Positions 22,740 to 34,236 of a DNA stretch of 64,000 nucleotides are shown piece by piece. Source of the stretch: Plicaturopsis crispa FD-325 SS-3 (Eukaryota; Basidiomycota; Agaricomycetes; Amylocorticiales; Amylocorticiaceae); NCBI GenBank assembly GCA_000827205.1, contig KN832560.1, positions 772,743 to 836,742 of the forward strand, read 5' to 3'. The translations under genes and the position numbers were made by a program. The notes beneath the pieces were generated by a model. That model was given only the letters and a program-made list of their open reading frames with translations. It ran no database searches and was not told the origin of the DNA. The first letter of the stretch is position 1; the number at the start of each line of letters is the position of its first letter.

Positions 22740-23568
22740 ATGCATTTCACCACTCTCGTTGCTGCTCTTCTCCCGGTTTTGGCGGTGTCGGCTCAGACAA
22801 CCCACACGGTCCTCGTCGGTAACAACCAGGGCCTCACGTATGAGCCATCCAGTGTGAACGCCAGTGTGGGCGACACCATCGAGTTCCAATTGTACGTGAC
22901 AAGAGTATGCAGACATCTCCGGATAGCGCTGATTTTTTGAAATAAAATACAGTATCTCGAAGAACCACGTATGTCTGATTCCATGCCTTTGCCTCGATGC
23001 GCATGCTAATTGATATATCCTAGACTGTCACCCAGTCCACCTTCGCCGCTCCCTGTGAAAACATGACCACGCCTACAGCGGGCATTGACTCCGGCTTCAT
23101 GCCCGTCAGCGCTAACGCTACCGGTGGCCAAGTGCCCGCATGGAGCTTCACGCTCAACAACGCTAGCGCTCCCCTCTGGTTCTACTGCCGTCAAACAGGG
23201 TGCGTTATCAATGCCCTTCTACTTTTCTATCCAGATTACTCATAGGTCTGCAGGCATTGCCAGAAGGGTATGGTCTTCGCCGTCAACCCCACCGCGGCCA
23301 AGAGCTTCGAAGCGTTCCAGGTATGAACGTCTGCCTCGCCAATACAAGATACATATTAACGATAATATGATTTTAGGCAGCGGCTATGGGCAACAGCAGC
23401 ACCGCATCTGGCTCGGCGAGCGGGTCCACTGCGTCGTCGACTTCCGGAGGTTCTGCTGCGGGTTCCTCAAGCACACCTAGTGCATCTGCCAACGGTGCCC
23501 TCAAGCTCGGTAGCGGTGCCGCTGGTATCCTCACCATCTCCGGGCTCGTCGCTGGCCTTTTGCTGTGA
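22740..23568 (+). CDS. Secreted GPI-anchored cupredoxin-like Ser-rich protein
   Basis: Five exons (22740-22891, 22953-22968, 23024-23199, 23254-23320, 23377-23568) give 200 residues. The first 18 or so are a signal peptide (MHFTTLVAALLPVLAVSAQT). A cupredoxin domain follows: TVLVGNNQGLTYEPSSVNAS, DTIEFQFISKNHTVTQSTF with the first copper-site His, then LWFYCRQTGHCQKGMVFAVN with the C-x4-H-x4-M ligand pattern. The tail is Ser/Gly/Ala-rich and ends in a hydrophobic stretch (GILTISGLVAGLLL), typical of a GPI signal. Such proteins are abundant in basidiomycete walls; binding one copper ion is expected, but the biological role is not settled. The second exon is only 16 nt and carries the His. Confidence 0.92.
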
Positions 23569-24111
23569 TCATCTGGATAGTTTAACTTGGGTTTGCTTTC
23601 GGTGGTCGCTTTGCGATCGGATGCGTTCTTTTTTTCTCCGGGTCTTACATCTCTCCAACACTGTGTGTAATAGTACCAATGGTTGCTTTGAAAGGAGGGA
23701 AATACAACGGGTGCACTTTGACAGAAATTGTGTGGCGGAGTGAAATCGATGTTGTCGGGTATTTATTTACAGCAAGTCGTGAGAGCCTCCTCAGATTCGC
23801 CTCATAGGATTTGGCGTGAACTGCATCTCCTTCCTCCGTTCCACTCGTCTTGCGTTGCAACGACTTTTCGCTGTCGCTCCTGGTGTTCTCTGTGCTCGTT
23901 TTCTTAGGTTACAGACGACCAGGTAAGTTACATTTAGCAAAGCACGATGCCTACTCCCTCCACGCGTTCCCCTCCTTACCGTCCCCGACATCTGCCTCAG
24001 AATACCACTCCGACACACGTCCCCAAGATTCCTACCTCCTTAGATATCCACAGGCCTTGAACATACTCCCGCCCCACTTCCCAGAAAACATTACTTGACA
24101 CTGAATTGGCC
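23569..24111. other. Intergenic, 543 bp
   Basis: This holds the cupredoxin 3' UTR and the KH-protein promoter. A C/T-rich segment at 23840-24080 precedes the KH start codon. Nothing else is visible. Confidence 0.5.
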
Positions 24112-25532
24112 ATGCCAGAAGCTGATTCCACGCGCAAACGGTCTCGGTCGCCCTCCGACAGCGAGCAGCAGCAGAAGCACCACAAGCGGGCCAACACTGG
24201 CGCTGCCTCTAGTACCAGCACGCATGACTCGAATGGTACTGCTGCGGGCTCTGGGACCGCTGCGACGAGTAATGATGTGACCATGGTCGACGGTAACCCG
24301 TCCACATCCCCGGCCGTCAAGGAAGAGGATCGTGGCGGAGAGGACAGGAGTCTGGACGACGATGCATCGAAATCCGCGACGACGTCGGCAGCGCCCTCGA
24401 ACTCGACCTCGGCACCCCCAGCACCCTCTGCTATGATACACATGCGATGCCTTATTGTCACTCAAGACGCGTCGATCATCATTGGAAAAGGTGGCTCTCA
24501 TGTGAACGAAATCCGGGAGAAGAGCGGCGCAAGGGTCATGGTGTCTGAGAGTATTCCTGGGAACCCCGAGCGCATTCTGAATGTGAGCGGGCCTCTGGAT
24601 GCGGTGTCGAAGGCGAGTGCATGCACGTTCGTGTTTCCCGTTACGCGTCTGACCTTCCCCAAGGCCTTCGGCCTCATTGTGCGAAGAATAAACGACGAGC
24701 CATTCGATGTTCCTTCTGTGCCCGGCAGTCGTGCAGTGACGATCAAGTTCATGATTCCTAACTCGCGCATGGGCTCCGTGATTGGGAAACAAGGCTCTAA
24801 GATCAAGGAAATTCAGGATGCAAGTGGTGCGAGACTCAATGCTAGCGAAGGAATGCTCCCCGGTTCCACGGAGGTATAGCCAGTATTTATAACTGCTCAT
24901 AATCCAGCCCTTGACCGCCTACATTTTCAGCGAGTTCTAAGCGTGGCCGGTGTAGCCGACGCTATACATATCGCGACGTATTACATTGGCAACATCCTCA
25001 TCGAAGCTCAAGAGCGTATGCCTTCGTCGTCAAACTCGAGCTACAGGCCATCGAGCTACTCCCGCCGCCCACCGCCGGCTGCGACTGGCGGAGGCTCGTC
25101 CTATGTTCCTGGGTACTCGAACCCGTACGGTGGCAGCGGTGGTCCCCCACCTCCGCCCTCGCATCACAATCCGCCCGCCCAGCTCCAGACGCAGCAAATA
25201 TATATCCCGAATGACCTCGTCGGGTGCATCATCGGGAAGGGCGGGAGCAAGATCAACGAGATCAGGCATATGAGCGCCAGCCAGATAAAGATCATGGAGC
25301 CTGGCGCGGTTGGCGTGGGTCTCAACGGTGCACCGGCGCCCGCGGGCGGTGAGGGTGAACGGTTGGTAGTGATCACCGGGCAGCCTGCAAATATACAGAT
25401 GGCTGTGCAACTGCTCTACCACGTATGTGCACTAGTATCTTTCAGTGGTTGAGAGATCGACTGACACCGTTCCTCTAGCGACTGGAGCAAGAAAAACAGA
25501 AACAACTGCGCGCTCAGTCGGGACCCGTATAG
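24112..25532 (+). CDS. Triple KH-domain RNA-binding protein (PCBP/hnRNP K-like)
   Basis: The ATG at 24112 opens a Ser/Gln-rich leader with an RKRSRSPS element. KH1 reads MIHMRCLIVTQDASIIIGKG with GSHVNEIREKSGARVMVSES. KH2 reads VTIKFMIPNSRMGSVIGKQG with SKIKEIQDASGARLNASEG. A Pro/Gly/Ser-rich linker leads to KH3 (LVGCIIGKGGSKINEIRHMS). Each has its GxxG loop (GKGG, GKQG, GKGG). Exons 24112-24612, 24664-24873, 24931-25422 and 25479-25532 give 418 residues, ending RLEQEKQKQLRAQSGPV. The first intron (24613-24663) uses a GC donor and is in frame. S. pombe Rnc1 and yeast Pbp2/Hek2-type proteins share this layout and bind mRNA or telomeric transcripts. Confidence 0.93.
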
Positions 25533-26119
25533 TCCGAATGCACAGATGTTTCCCTCGGACCGTTGCTGAATATTTCCGTCGCTGTTCTCCTCCGCACGCT
25601 TTCCTAATGAACCTGTAATAACTCTTTTGCCCAGTTCACTTGCTTGGTAGCGCTCAAAACTCGAGGTTTTTATAACATGCTTTCGACTTGCCTCATTTTT
25701 GTTCCCCGAGATGTTCAATAAAGATGTTGCTTGAGTACATTTGGGTTTCATGCTTTGATCATTGCTGTAAGTTGGTGTACTGTGCTCGTACAGGGCTCAG
25801 AGCTTCAGTGACAGTCTCAGGCAATTTGAATTTCAAAGAATGAGGCCGTGAAATCAGAGTCAGACAGGGTAAAACATATGTAGTCATTTCATTGTTTTAC
25901 ATTGCATGGAAATGGACAACGCCCTTAATCGGCCTTGTCGCGTCTATGTAGCTAGGTTTTTCGTAGTACAGGAGTCCTGATGAGCTCGAGGGTCAGCGCT
26001 CAGAGCTTTTGCGGTATGAGCGTTCTACGCCTTCATTCGTATTCTGCTTCATGCTTCCCGTCACTGTCGACAGAAAAATTCCAAGAAGAATTGACTAACC
26101 AATGTGCTTATTTGACATT
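25533..26119. other. Convergent spacer, KH protein and MFS transporter 3' ends
   Basis: An AATAAA hexamer at 25717-25722, 185 bp after the KH stop codon, is a good polyadenylation signal for that gene. The rest is unremarkable. Confidence 0.55.
25717..25722 (+). terminator. Polyadenylation hexamer of the KH gene
   Basis: AATAAA occurs 185 bp past the stop, in an A/T-richer patch. It fits the usual fungal 3' UTR length. Confidence 0.5.
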
Positions 26120-28040
26120 TCAAAGTTGGCCCAGCGCGATCTCTTCGTGACGGTGACTTTGAAGCCTGGCATGCCTTGCAAGACGGCGTGCCAACATTTT
26201 GCGCCACGGGCTGACCTCGAATATCTGATCGAGCGCCTCGAGACTCACGCCCTTGGACTCGGGTTGGAATGCCAAGCATACAAGGACAGTCAAGAGCGAG
26301 CAAGCGCCGAAAAGGAAGTATGCCCCGTATGACGAGCGCGCGAGAAACAAGGGGGTTGAGAACGCGATCACCCAGTTAATGACCTACGCCGGCGTCAGCT
26401 CAGTAGCCTATGTGCTGGAGGGTGGAAATACGCACCCAGTTCGCGCACTGCCCCAAGCTTGTCGCTGCTGCGCGCGTATGCATGGGCTGGATCTCCGAGC
26501 AGTAAACGCGGTTCGTGACGGCCCAGCTCATGGAGAACGCAGCGACAAACACATAGATGAGCGCGATGATTGTCCAACGGCCCGCAGGTGTGTCGCTAGC
26601 GCGTGATGCATAGAGGGAACCGATGATGAGCATCGTTCCGGAAAGGACAAGACCCCCACGAATCACAGACGGTCGGCGGCCCCCTGTCATTACGGGAAAA
26701 GGTTGGTCAGTCACTAGAGTGCAGCAAAGAGGTGATGCAAGTGCACATTTTTCGGTGTAGATCTGGGTTACGATGGTGCAGGCAATATTGAGGAGACCTG
26801 AAACGCCTGACGCAAGAAATGCGGCCTTTGTGGACGAGAGTCCAGCCTGGGAGAACAGCACCGGTGCATACTGTATGTAAAGGTACGGTCGTTCAGCATT
26901 CCGATTGTGCGAGGATTGTAGAGATCTAGCCTAGGACACTCACATAAAGCACGCCATCAATGCCACTCGCCTATCTTTCCTTGTGAGTATCCGTTCAAGT
27001 ATCCAAGAACGGCGTTCGTGTTTACCTGCTGCATGGCCATCAAGAAACACCCGAGGAAAGTTCTCATGCGCACATCCCGGTGCCACAGCTGCTTTGCGAT
27101 ACTCCTCCAGTCCTGTTGTCTGCGCGATTCCTGTTCTTCGGTACGCTGCACTGTCTCACTCTCCTTCTCCGCTTCTGCCGCGGTGAGCCCGAGACGCGCC
27201 CATGCGACATCGACCTCGGCATCACGCCCGACGTGCTTGAGCCAGCGCGGCGAGTGCGGGAGGAAAATCGATCCGGCAGCGAGTATTATCCCTGCCACGG
27301 CTTGCATGCCGAAAGGGAACCGCCACGAGAAGCTAGCCGATGCGCGTACAGTTCCATATGTAACAAAATATCCTACGGGTACCGATGATCAACGAGAGGA
27401 GCCAGCGATCATGGAGAACAGCAACATACCTGCGGCAATGCCAATAGTGATCAAGAGCTGGAGAGTACAGCACAAAGTTCCCCTTAGGTTGCTGGGTGCA
27501 ATCTCACAAATGTATACCGTAACGACAGAGAGGAACAAGCCCTCGCCAACGCCAGCGATGCAGCGACCGACGAAAAGCATCGCAAGATCAGAGGCGGCAC
27601 ATGCGAGGACGGAGCCGATAGAAAACACGGCACCGCCTATCGCAATCGTGCGCGTGCGGGAAATGCGGTCAGAAAGGGGGCCAGCCACGAGCGAGGCCAA
27701 CGCGGCAGGAATGAGGATAGAGGAGACGATTAAGCCTTGGAGAGTAGGTGAGATGGGATCAAAACGGTCCTTGAACTGTGGCATAACTGTTATGGGTCCG
27801 ATGGAACCTAAAAAATGTTGAGATGAGTTGCCACGAACGGGCATACGACGACGCATTCAGCATACCGGTGTCGAAGCCGAACATGAAGCCTCCGATAGAT
27901 ACGAAGAGGGTACACCAGGTATACATTGCCAACAGCCCCGAGAGCCGCTCACGTATCATACGCCCTTCGCGACCATTGGTGGCAGAAGCCCTAGGAGGGG
28001 GAGCTTCAGCAGTGCTGCTTGGTACCGTTTCCGGTGCCAT
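26120..28040 (-). CDS. MFS sugar transporter
   Basis: The first ATG in frame is at 28040 (MAPETVPSSTAEAPPPRASA), and the gene ends at 26120. Helix 1 appears as WCTLFVSIGGFMFGFDTG, the start typical of the sugar porter family. The loop-2/3 signature is DRISRTRTIAIGGAVFSIGS, helix 4 GRCIAGVGEGLFLSVVTVYI is followed by EIAPSNLRG. PHSPRWLKHVGRD lies near the middle, and PESKGVSLEALDQIFE closes helix 12. All are standard sugar-porter elements, so the protein should move a hexose or similar sugar with protons across the plasma membrane. Several short introns interrupt it. The substrate cannot be told. The gene lies tail-to-tail with the KH gene. Confidence 0.88.
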
Positions 28041-28773
28041 TGTGCTTTTGGCAGGCAATTCCTACATTGAATGTCAATGGAAGGGCAGGACGAGCAGGAC
28101 GCAGGACCACTGTACCGTTTGGTCCATATCCATGGATAACCACCGACAGCCTCAGAGATTGTCTGGCGTATATAAGTACTATTCTTCAGCACGAGTTATG
28201 TTACGAGAAGTGACTTACAAATTTACATATGAACTGAGCACACCCCGGTGCCGGCCTGCCCATGGCTGGAACCTTCGGGGGCCAAGCGAATGCTTACCAA
28301 CACCAGTCTCACCGTCAGAAACATGAGCGGATTCCGTTCTCTATGAATTCTACATAAGTATGATGTGAGTAGCCGTTGATAAGCCTGCTATTCGCAGTCG
28401 ACTCCGAGTCGGAGGATAGACTGGGCTTGAAGCTTGAAGCTGAAGCAGTTGGCGTCGGATATCCGGAAATCGTATCGTGGTCAAGTCCGCGGCATGGACA
28501 ACAGGACAGTACTAGTCAACGACTCAACGACTCAACTTCGACTCATTCGCCGGAACGCTGGCAGCTGCAGATAGTCCAAGCTCTGCAAGTAATTGTGTGC
28601 TATGGGATAGATAATAGCTCCCTCACAAGGTAACGGTAATGAGACGGTGCAAGCGACGCGCCAAATAAATAGTTTGCGTAGCCTTGGAAGGACCTGCCTA
28701 CCAAGGTAAATAGAAGACGTCGAAATTTGCGGGCAGCAAACGCCTGCCCGATATCCTCCTCGTCGCTCTCTCC
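28041..28773. other. Intergenic, 733 bp
   Basis: This lies upstream of the MFS gene and downstream of the glyoxal-oxidase-like gene, both on the minus strand. It should carry the transporter promoter. I see no open frame or repeat worth naming. Confidence 0.5.
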
Positions 28774-31236
28774 CTACTCGGACCCATCGTCCGGTTTCTG
28801 GCCCTTGGATTCCTCGTACTGATCCACATCGCTTTTCGCGAGGAGGCTAATGTGATTTATTGGATTAGCGTCGACACTCTTTCATGTCGTAGGAATGGAC
28901 TCACTTGGCCAAAGCGCCTGCGTCGACGGGGGGACTCTTCCCGTCTCCAACCATCACCATGATACCCTTACTTGGGACACCATCTACGACGATGTAGAGC
29001 CATCCGGGTCCTGGTGGATATATATTGCCGTTGGGGGGAGCCTTGACAGTCAGCGTATTGGCCGCGAGAGTCCAGTCCAGGTAAACGAGACGAGAATTGG
29101 CGTGGACAGCATGCGTTACGTAGCCAAGGTCCATAAGAGCAACTACATATACAGGGTCAGTCAGCTTGAATCTATCATGATAGGATCTCAGTGACCTTTG
29201 ATTTCGGGTGATTTCTGTGTAGCAGAAGGTAGCTTCACCGCGACCTGGACGGATTGCCCAAACGGAAGGTTGGTTGACGATCCGCTGAGCGAGGCGACGG
29301 GCCTATCCATCTTCATGTACGGTGGTGCAAACCATTCGACGCGATATTCAGTTCCGTACTTAACCTCGCTCCTGTCCAGGTTCGGGTTGCTTCCAGCGAC
29401 CATGATGTCTCCATTCGGCGTCAACGTCGCGACGGAGTGATACAGACGGGGAATCTGACTTGTCGGCAGGCCTTTGGAGGAGAACCGTTGACCAGCGGGG
29501 GCGATGGGATTATACAAGACTGGAGTGAGGACAGGGTTGTCGGCATTGGACGCGCCAACCTGGCCAATGACGTTTCCGTACCCAGAAATGCCCGAGCCGG
29601 CTCCGTTGACGATCAAGATTTCGCCAGTAGGTAGGAGCACTGCGTCTGGCATGAGTCGAGCCTGGGGCATTTGCTCGACCTGCCAGCCGGCAGCGATACC
29701 AGCGGCGTCCAGGACCATACGGGAGCATTGAGCAGATGCAGGGTCCTGCGAGTTGATCTGGTAGCCAGCCTTCTTGTCGTCTATAGTAGATCCACCGCAT
29801 AACAGGACTTCAGGCTTGTAGCCGTTGCTGGACGAGAGCGGGAGAAGGAGTCCGGTCCCGGTCATGGGATATGTGACTCTGACACCATTCGGGATCTTCG
29901 GAAGACGTTGCTCGGTGTTGCTCTGCCAGTCGTAAATCATGGCATCTTGATTGGCGGCCATGAACACCCGGCCATCGGGAAGTGAGAATACGATAGGAAA
30001 CAAGTTTGAGTTCAGCGTGTCGACGAGAAATGGAAGGTTGGCAGCCAGGCCGTTTGATCCATGCACATTCTTCGGAGGGTAGTACTCGACAGTGGGGTTG
30101 TTCACGGTAGCATTGTTGATCCAACCGCCCTTTTTGGAGCCTCCAACGACCATCGCACTGCCGTCGGAGATGCGGAGGACAGTGTTGTACCAGCGCGGAC
30201 TAGCCATACGAATCCGAGCGTGATTTTCGTACATATCGCATCCTTTCGCTGAGTCCGACGTGCAGGGCTCGAAGATTCGAACAGCCTGTAGTCCATCGAG
30301 GTCACCGAAATCAGCTGACGATGTCCGACCGTCCACGATGGGATTCCCGCCGACGTTGATCAGGGTCCCATTTCCGAGGAAAGTACCGCCAGCGCAGAAC
30401 GAGTTGGACTGCATCGTCAGAGGTTGTACAGCGTCCGTGTCGAGGTTGTATAGGGCTCCCCACGCGGGGTGTCCGTCTATCGTAAGGGGATTATGCTCTA
30501 CTTTATCGAGGATGATAGCGTGCGTAGGGGAGATGATTGCCAGCTGCATCGCGTGTACACCCGTAGTGCCTCTCTGTGTGAGGGTCCATTGAGGGGCCGA
30601 GGGAGGGGACGCAGCGAGGTCGGGTTGTGCGACTAGGTCCAGTGAATGCTGAGCAACAGCGTCGGACTGCGCCGGTGCAGGTCCCGCGGCGGCTTGCGAA
30701 TCGACACCTTTCGTGACGACAAACGCGTCGACAGCGAGGAGTGTACCCTTTGTTGACCCGGGTCTCTTTCCTGTATTGATGATCTTGACGTTGTGTTTAG
30801 CAAAAGGCAAGTCGTATTTCCAAAAGACGCGTTGCTGCTTCCTGTCGATTTCACTCCACGCATCCACCTCTTCTGCCAGTCGGCCATCGATATATACCTG
30901 CGATACACCGTGCGTCCTCCCAGTGTTTCCGAACCATTCGAAACCGGTCCCGGTGAACGTGAATGATACAGATGCGTTGGCGCGGGAGGTCCAACGGAGC
31001 GATTTTTCGACGTATGCCTGGGAGTAAGAGTCCACCCATTTGCCAGAGTACTGCAGCAGAGGTGAGGCGGAGTCATATCCTTTGGCTCCGAGGGGGACGT
31101 AGTAAGGTGTAAAGACGGCGGGTGTCGTGGATCCGGGAAGAGTGTGTCCGTTCCAAGCTGTCTCCGCAGCTGCAACTGCGCCGTGAGCGAATAGGGCCGA
31201 ACATGCAAGCAAAGAGCGAAGGATCATCGAGACCAT
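28774..31236 (-). CDS. Glyoxal oxidase-like copper-radical oxidase with extra N-terminal domain
   Basis: The ATG at 31236 gives a signal peptide (MVSMILRSLLACSALFAHGA). Residues about 45-170 form a separate beta-rich domain (YSGKWVDSYSQAYVEKSLRW, then ASVSFTFTGTGFEWFGNTGR). The oxidase follows. SNSFCAGGTF supplies the Cys and SPRWYNTVLR the Tyr of the Tyr-Cys cofactor. PRLYHSVATL supplies the axial Tyr and a His, and in the next exon GYVTHAVHANSR supplies the last His. The DUF1929-type end runs to exon 3 (DQYEESKGQKPDDGSE, stop at 28774). Introns at about 29135-29200 and 28850-28900 join in frame. Family members oxidise simple aldehydes to acids and release H2O2 for peroxidases outside the cell. 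The substrate is unknown here. Confidence 0.9.
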
Positions 31237-31548
31237 CAGGAAACGATGAAAGCGACGGAAAAAAGAGCGGCGGGTGGTCGAAGAAATAAAATAAAGAAAG
31301 CAGAATAAGAGATGCAACCGCAGCGGAGGCGCGAGTCTGCGCGAGTTCCAACACGCGAAGAGCCACGTGGGCGTCGACTCTAACTCACGTCGCTCGACAA
31401 TCTGTGGCGCAAATATTGGGCAACTCGATTTTCAGGTTTGGGACCACCAGTATCGCGCGTAGGTTGCTAGTTTACATTAAATTGTAAGTAATCAGAGACA
31501 TTATGAACACACAGGGAATGATATTGAAGCAAACGAACTGGGAGAGCA
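31237..31548. other. Intergenic, 312 bp
   Basis: This lies between the oxidase start and the 3' end of ADE4, both on the minus strand. It holds the oxidase promoter; nothing specific stands out. Confidence 0.45.
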
Positions 31549-33617
31549 TCAGCTTGTGTTCCAGCTGTTGTGCAGTCCGACCGTGTCATCGCCATTCGTC
31601 GGGCCACTAGACGCAACAACATTCTCCCGCTCTTGTGTAGTGTTCGCGAGTGCCCCACCACCTTTACCTTCACTGGCACCTATATCGCCAAGAGTCGGTT
31701 TGTCCTTGACATTGTCGGCGCGCAGTTTCTCCAGTCTGTCCAGGTATTGTTCGTCCACACCGCCAGTAACATATTCGCCAGTGAAGACCGAGCAGTCGAA
31801 CGTCTTGATCTTGGGGTTGAACTGTTGAACGGACGCTATAAGATCAGGTAGTGTTTGGAAGATGACAAGGTCGGCGCCGATCGCTTCCGCGATGGATTCA
31901 GTCGTGCGGTCGTTCGCGACGAGCTCAAACCGGGAAGGCATGTCGATGCCGTATACATTCGAATACCTGACCAAGCAGTGAGAATGTAGAAGGGGCAAGC
32001 AATAGTCTTTACGCACCGGATAGGAGGTGCACAGCTAGCGATGATAACTTTCTTGGCACCCACGTCCTTGGCCATCTGGATCATCTCCTTTGATGTTGTG
32101 CCCCGCACAATAGAATCTTGAAACGCATTATCAGTGCTGGTTCTACGAATATGTATTGGAGGGTACTCTGACCGTCGACCAAAAGGACGTTCTTGCCAAC
32201 AAATTCTAGAGCCATCGCGTTGAGTTTTCGCCTGACGTTCTTCGTTCTACCGAAGGCGAAGTCCATAAGTATTGTATCCTGTGCCTCTATGAGGAATATA
32301 CGCACCTCATCTCTTGGCCAGGCATGATAAATGTGCGGCCAACGTAACGGTTCTTAACAAACCCTTCGCGGTACGGAAGACCAAGCTTCTGCGCGAGGTT
32401 CAACGCCGCAACGCGCGAGGTGTCCGGGACCTCAAAGCAAGTGTAAGCCCTGGAAATGCTTTCGTGTAGAGTGTACGTACTGGGATCACAACATCCACCG
32501 TCAAGTTGTTCTCATCGAGGACCCTCTTGACCTCGTCGGCAAGAGCGTCGCCCATCGCCATTCGGCTTCGGTAAACACTGATCCCATCTAGAACAGAGTC
32601 TGGTCGTGCAAAGTACACGTATTCAAAGATATCCGGTGCAAAGGTATTGGGGGGTGCAACGTTGCGGCGGGTTACACCGGAGCGAGTGATAATCACTGCT
32701 TCACCTGATGACGAAAACATTGTCAGAGTTATAACACGTCGGTTTTAGATTTCACTCACCAGCATTGACGTCTTCCCATTCACTATAACCGTGAGCGTCG
32801 GCGACGACGCTCTCACTGGCAAACAAATAATCTTTGCCGGTTCCAGATTTTCGAACGGCCATGCCGACCGGCCGAATTCCATTGGGGTCGCGGAATGCGA
32901 TGATACCAAAGCCAGCGATCATCGCGACACACGCGTACGCGCCTATGCACTGTTTCATGAGCCCCCCAATCGCGGTGAAGATATCCTCCTCATTGATTCG
33001 GAATTTCCCAGTTTGCTGGAGATTGTTCGCGAAGATGTTGAGCAGCAGTTCCGAGTCTGACGACGTGTTTATGTGCCGGTGGGCAGTAGCATCCATGAAT
33101 CGCAGTAGTTCATCCGTGTTTATGAGATTTCCGTTCTGTGGGGCGCTATGAGTTTACGCAAACAGTCGCCCACAGGACTGTACGAGCACGTACGTGGCCA
33201 AAAACAATTCCATAGGGCGAGTTTACATAGAATGGTTGAGCTTCCGCGTGGTTGGAGCTTCCCGCCGTAGGATAGCGCACTAAAGGGGACTTAGCTGGTG
33301 GGCAGCACCTAGGTTAGGAAGCGCACGCACCGTGTCCAATACCCATCCCGCCGATCAGTCTACCAATAGAGTGGTTGTCGAAGACATCGCGGACCATGCC
33401 GTTTGCCTTGCATTGGTATAATCGTCCTTTCGGTCCGCAGGTGACGATCCCACACGCATCCTGGCCTCTATGTTGTAGCAGAGATAGACCCTCGCTGATC
33501 TCCGCTGCCACATCTACATTCGGGTCGTGTAACAAGACACCCATAATTCCGCACACTAATTATGTGACCTCCGTGAGCGACTGGACAATGAACGACAGAC
33601 ATCTCGGAGAACTCACT
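31549..33617 (-). CDS. ADE4: Amidophosphoribosyltransferase (first committed step of purine synthesis)
   Basis: The mature protein starts [20 protein letters not shown], with the Cys next to the initiator Met that becomes the Ntn nucleophile of the glutaminase domain. [12 protein letters not shown] follows, and [20 protein letters not shown] and [17 protein letters not shown] are in later exons. The phosphoribosyltransferase part includes [19 protein letters not shown] and [17 protein letters not shown]. The last exon ends in a low-complexity tail (stop at 31549). The enzyme makes phosphoribosylamine from PRPP and glutamine and is feedback-inhibited by purine nucleotides. No ATG precedes TGCGGA in genomic DNA: an in-frame TAA lies 6 nt upstream. 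A 61-nt GTGAGT..ATTAG intron (33556-33616) places an A (33617) before TG, so the start codon appears to be split by splicing. Confidence 0.93.
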
Positions 33618-34236
33618 GATTGAAAGCGATAAGAAAGCTAATAATGATAAGATGAACGTGGTGTAGGACGATTCCTGGGACTATGCTGCTATGTCGAACG
33701 TGTAGGGGGAGGGGGAGAAGCAGGAGACTGCATTCCACGAATCCACTGCCAGTGGTAGGATAAATTTTCGGAGTCCATCCGATCGAAAAATCGATCGCGT
33801 CTGTGGCACGTTCGCGATTCATCCGAGTCAAGTCCGAGAACCCGAAATCGCGTAGATCAGTTATCTCTCTCTGATTTTACTCTCATCGCAGCTTGCAACG
33901 GACTGTGAACATATCATGTTCGAACGATAGAAATGGATACAGTAAGATGCGGTTGAACGCGGTGTATTCTTCTACTACTTTTGAAAACAGCGAAGACAAG
34001 GCAGCCATATAGCAGGCGGCTATTCTACAGATCCTAGGAGAGTAGGTATATGCTAGGTTAAATGTACGATGGATGTGAGCGGTTAGGTGTGCGAGTTAGG
34101 TGGGGGCGAGATAGGCGGGACGTCGAGATGTACAGGGGAGAGCCGATGAGGGCAATGTCAAGACGGATAGATGGGGGGAAGGATGAACTTCCGATGCAGT
34201 GTAAAAAGAACGAGGAAAACGAAAGAACAAGTCCGC
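33618..34236. other. Intergenic, 619 bp
   Basis: This lies upstream of ADE4 and downstream of the SAM synthetase gene. It must contain the ADE4 promoter and 5' UTR. No repeats or reading frames of note. Confidence 0.5.

Noticed and set aside
24091-24900. 269-codon open frame on the minus strand
   Set aside because: It is antisense to KH1 and KH2 of the RNA-binding protein and lacks any motif.
27018-27821. 267-codon open frame on the + strand
   Set aside because: It is antisense to the sugar transporter and does not resemble any family.
30260-30285. tRNA-like GATTCGAAC word
   Set aside because: It lies inside the oxidase coding exon and no cloverleaf can be folded around it.
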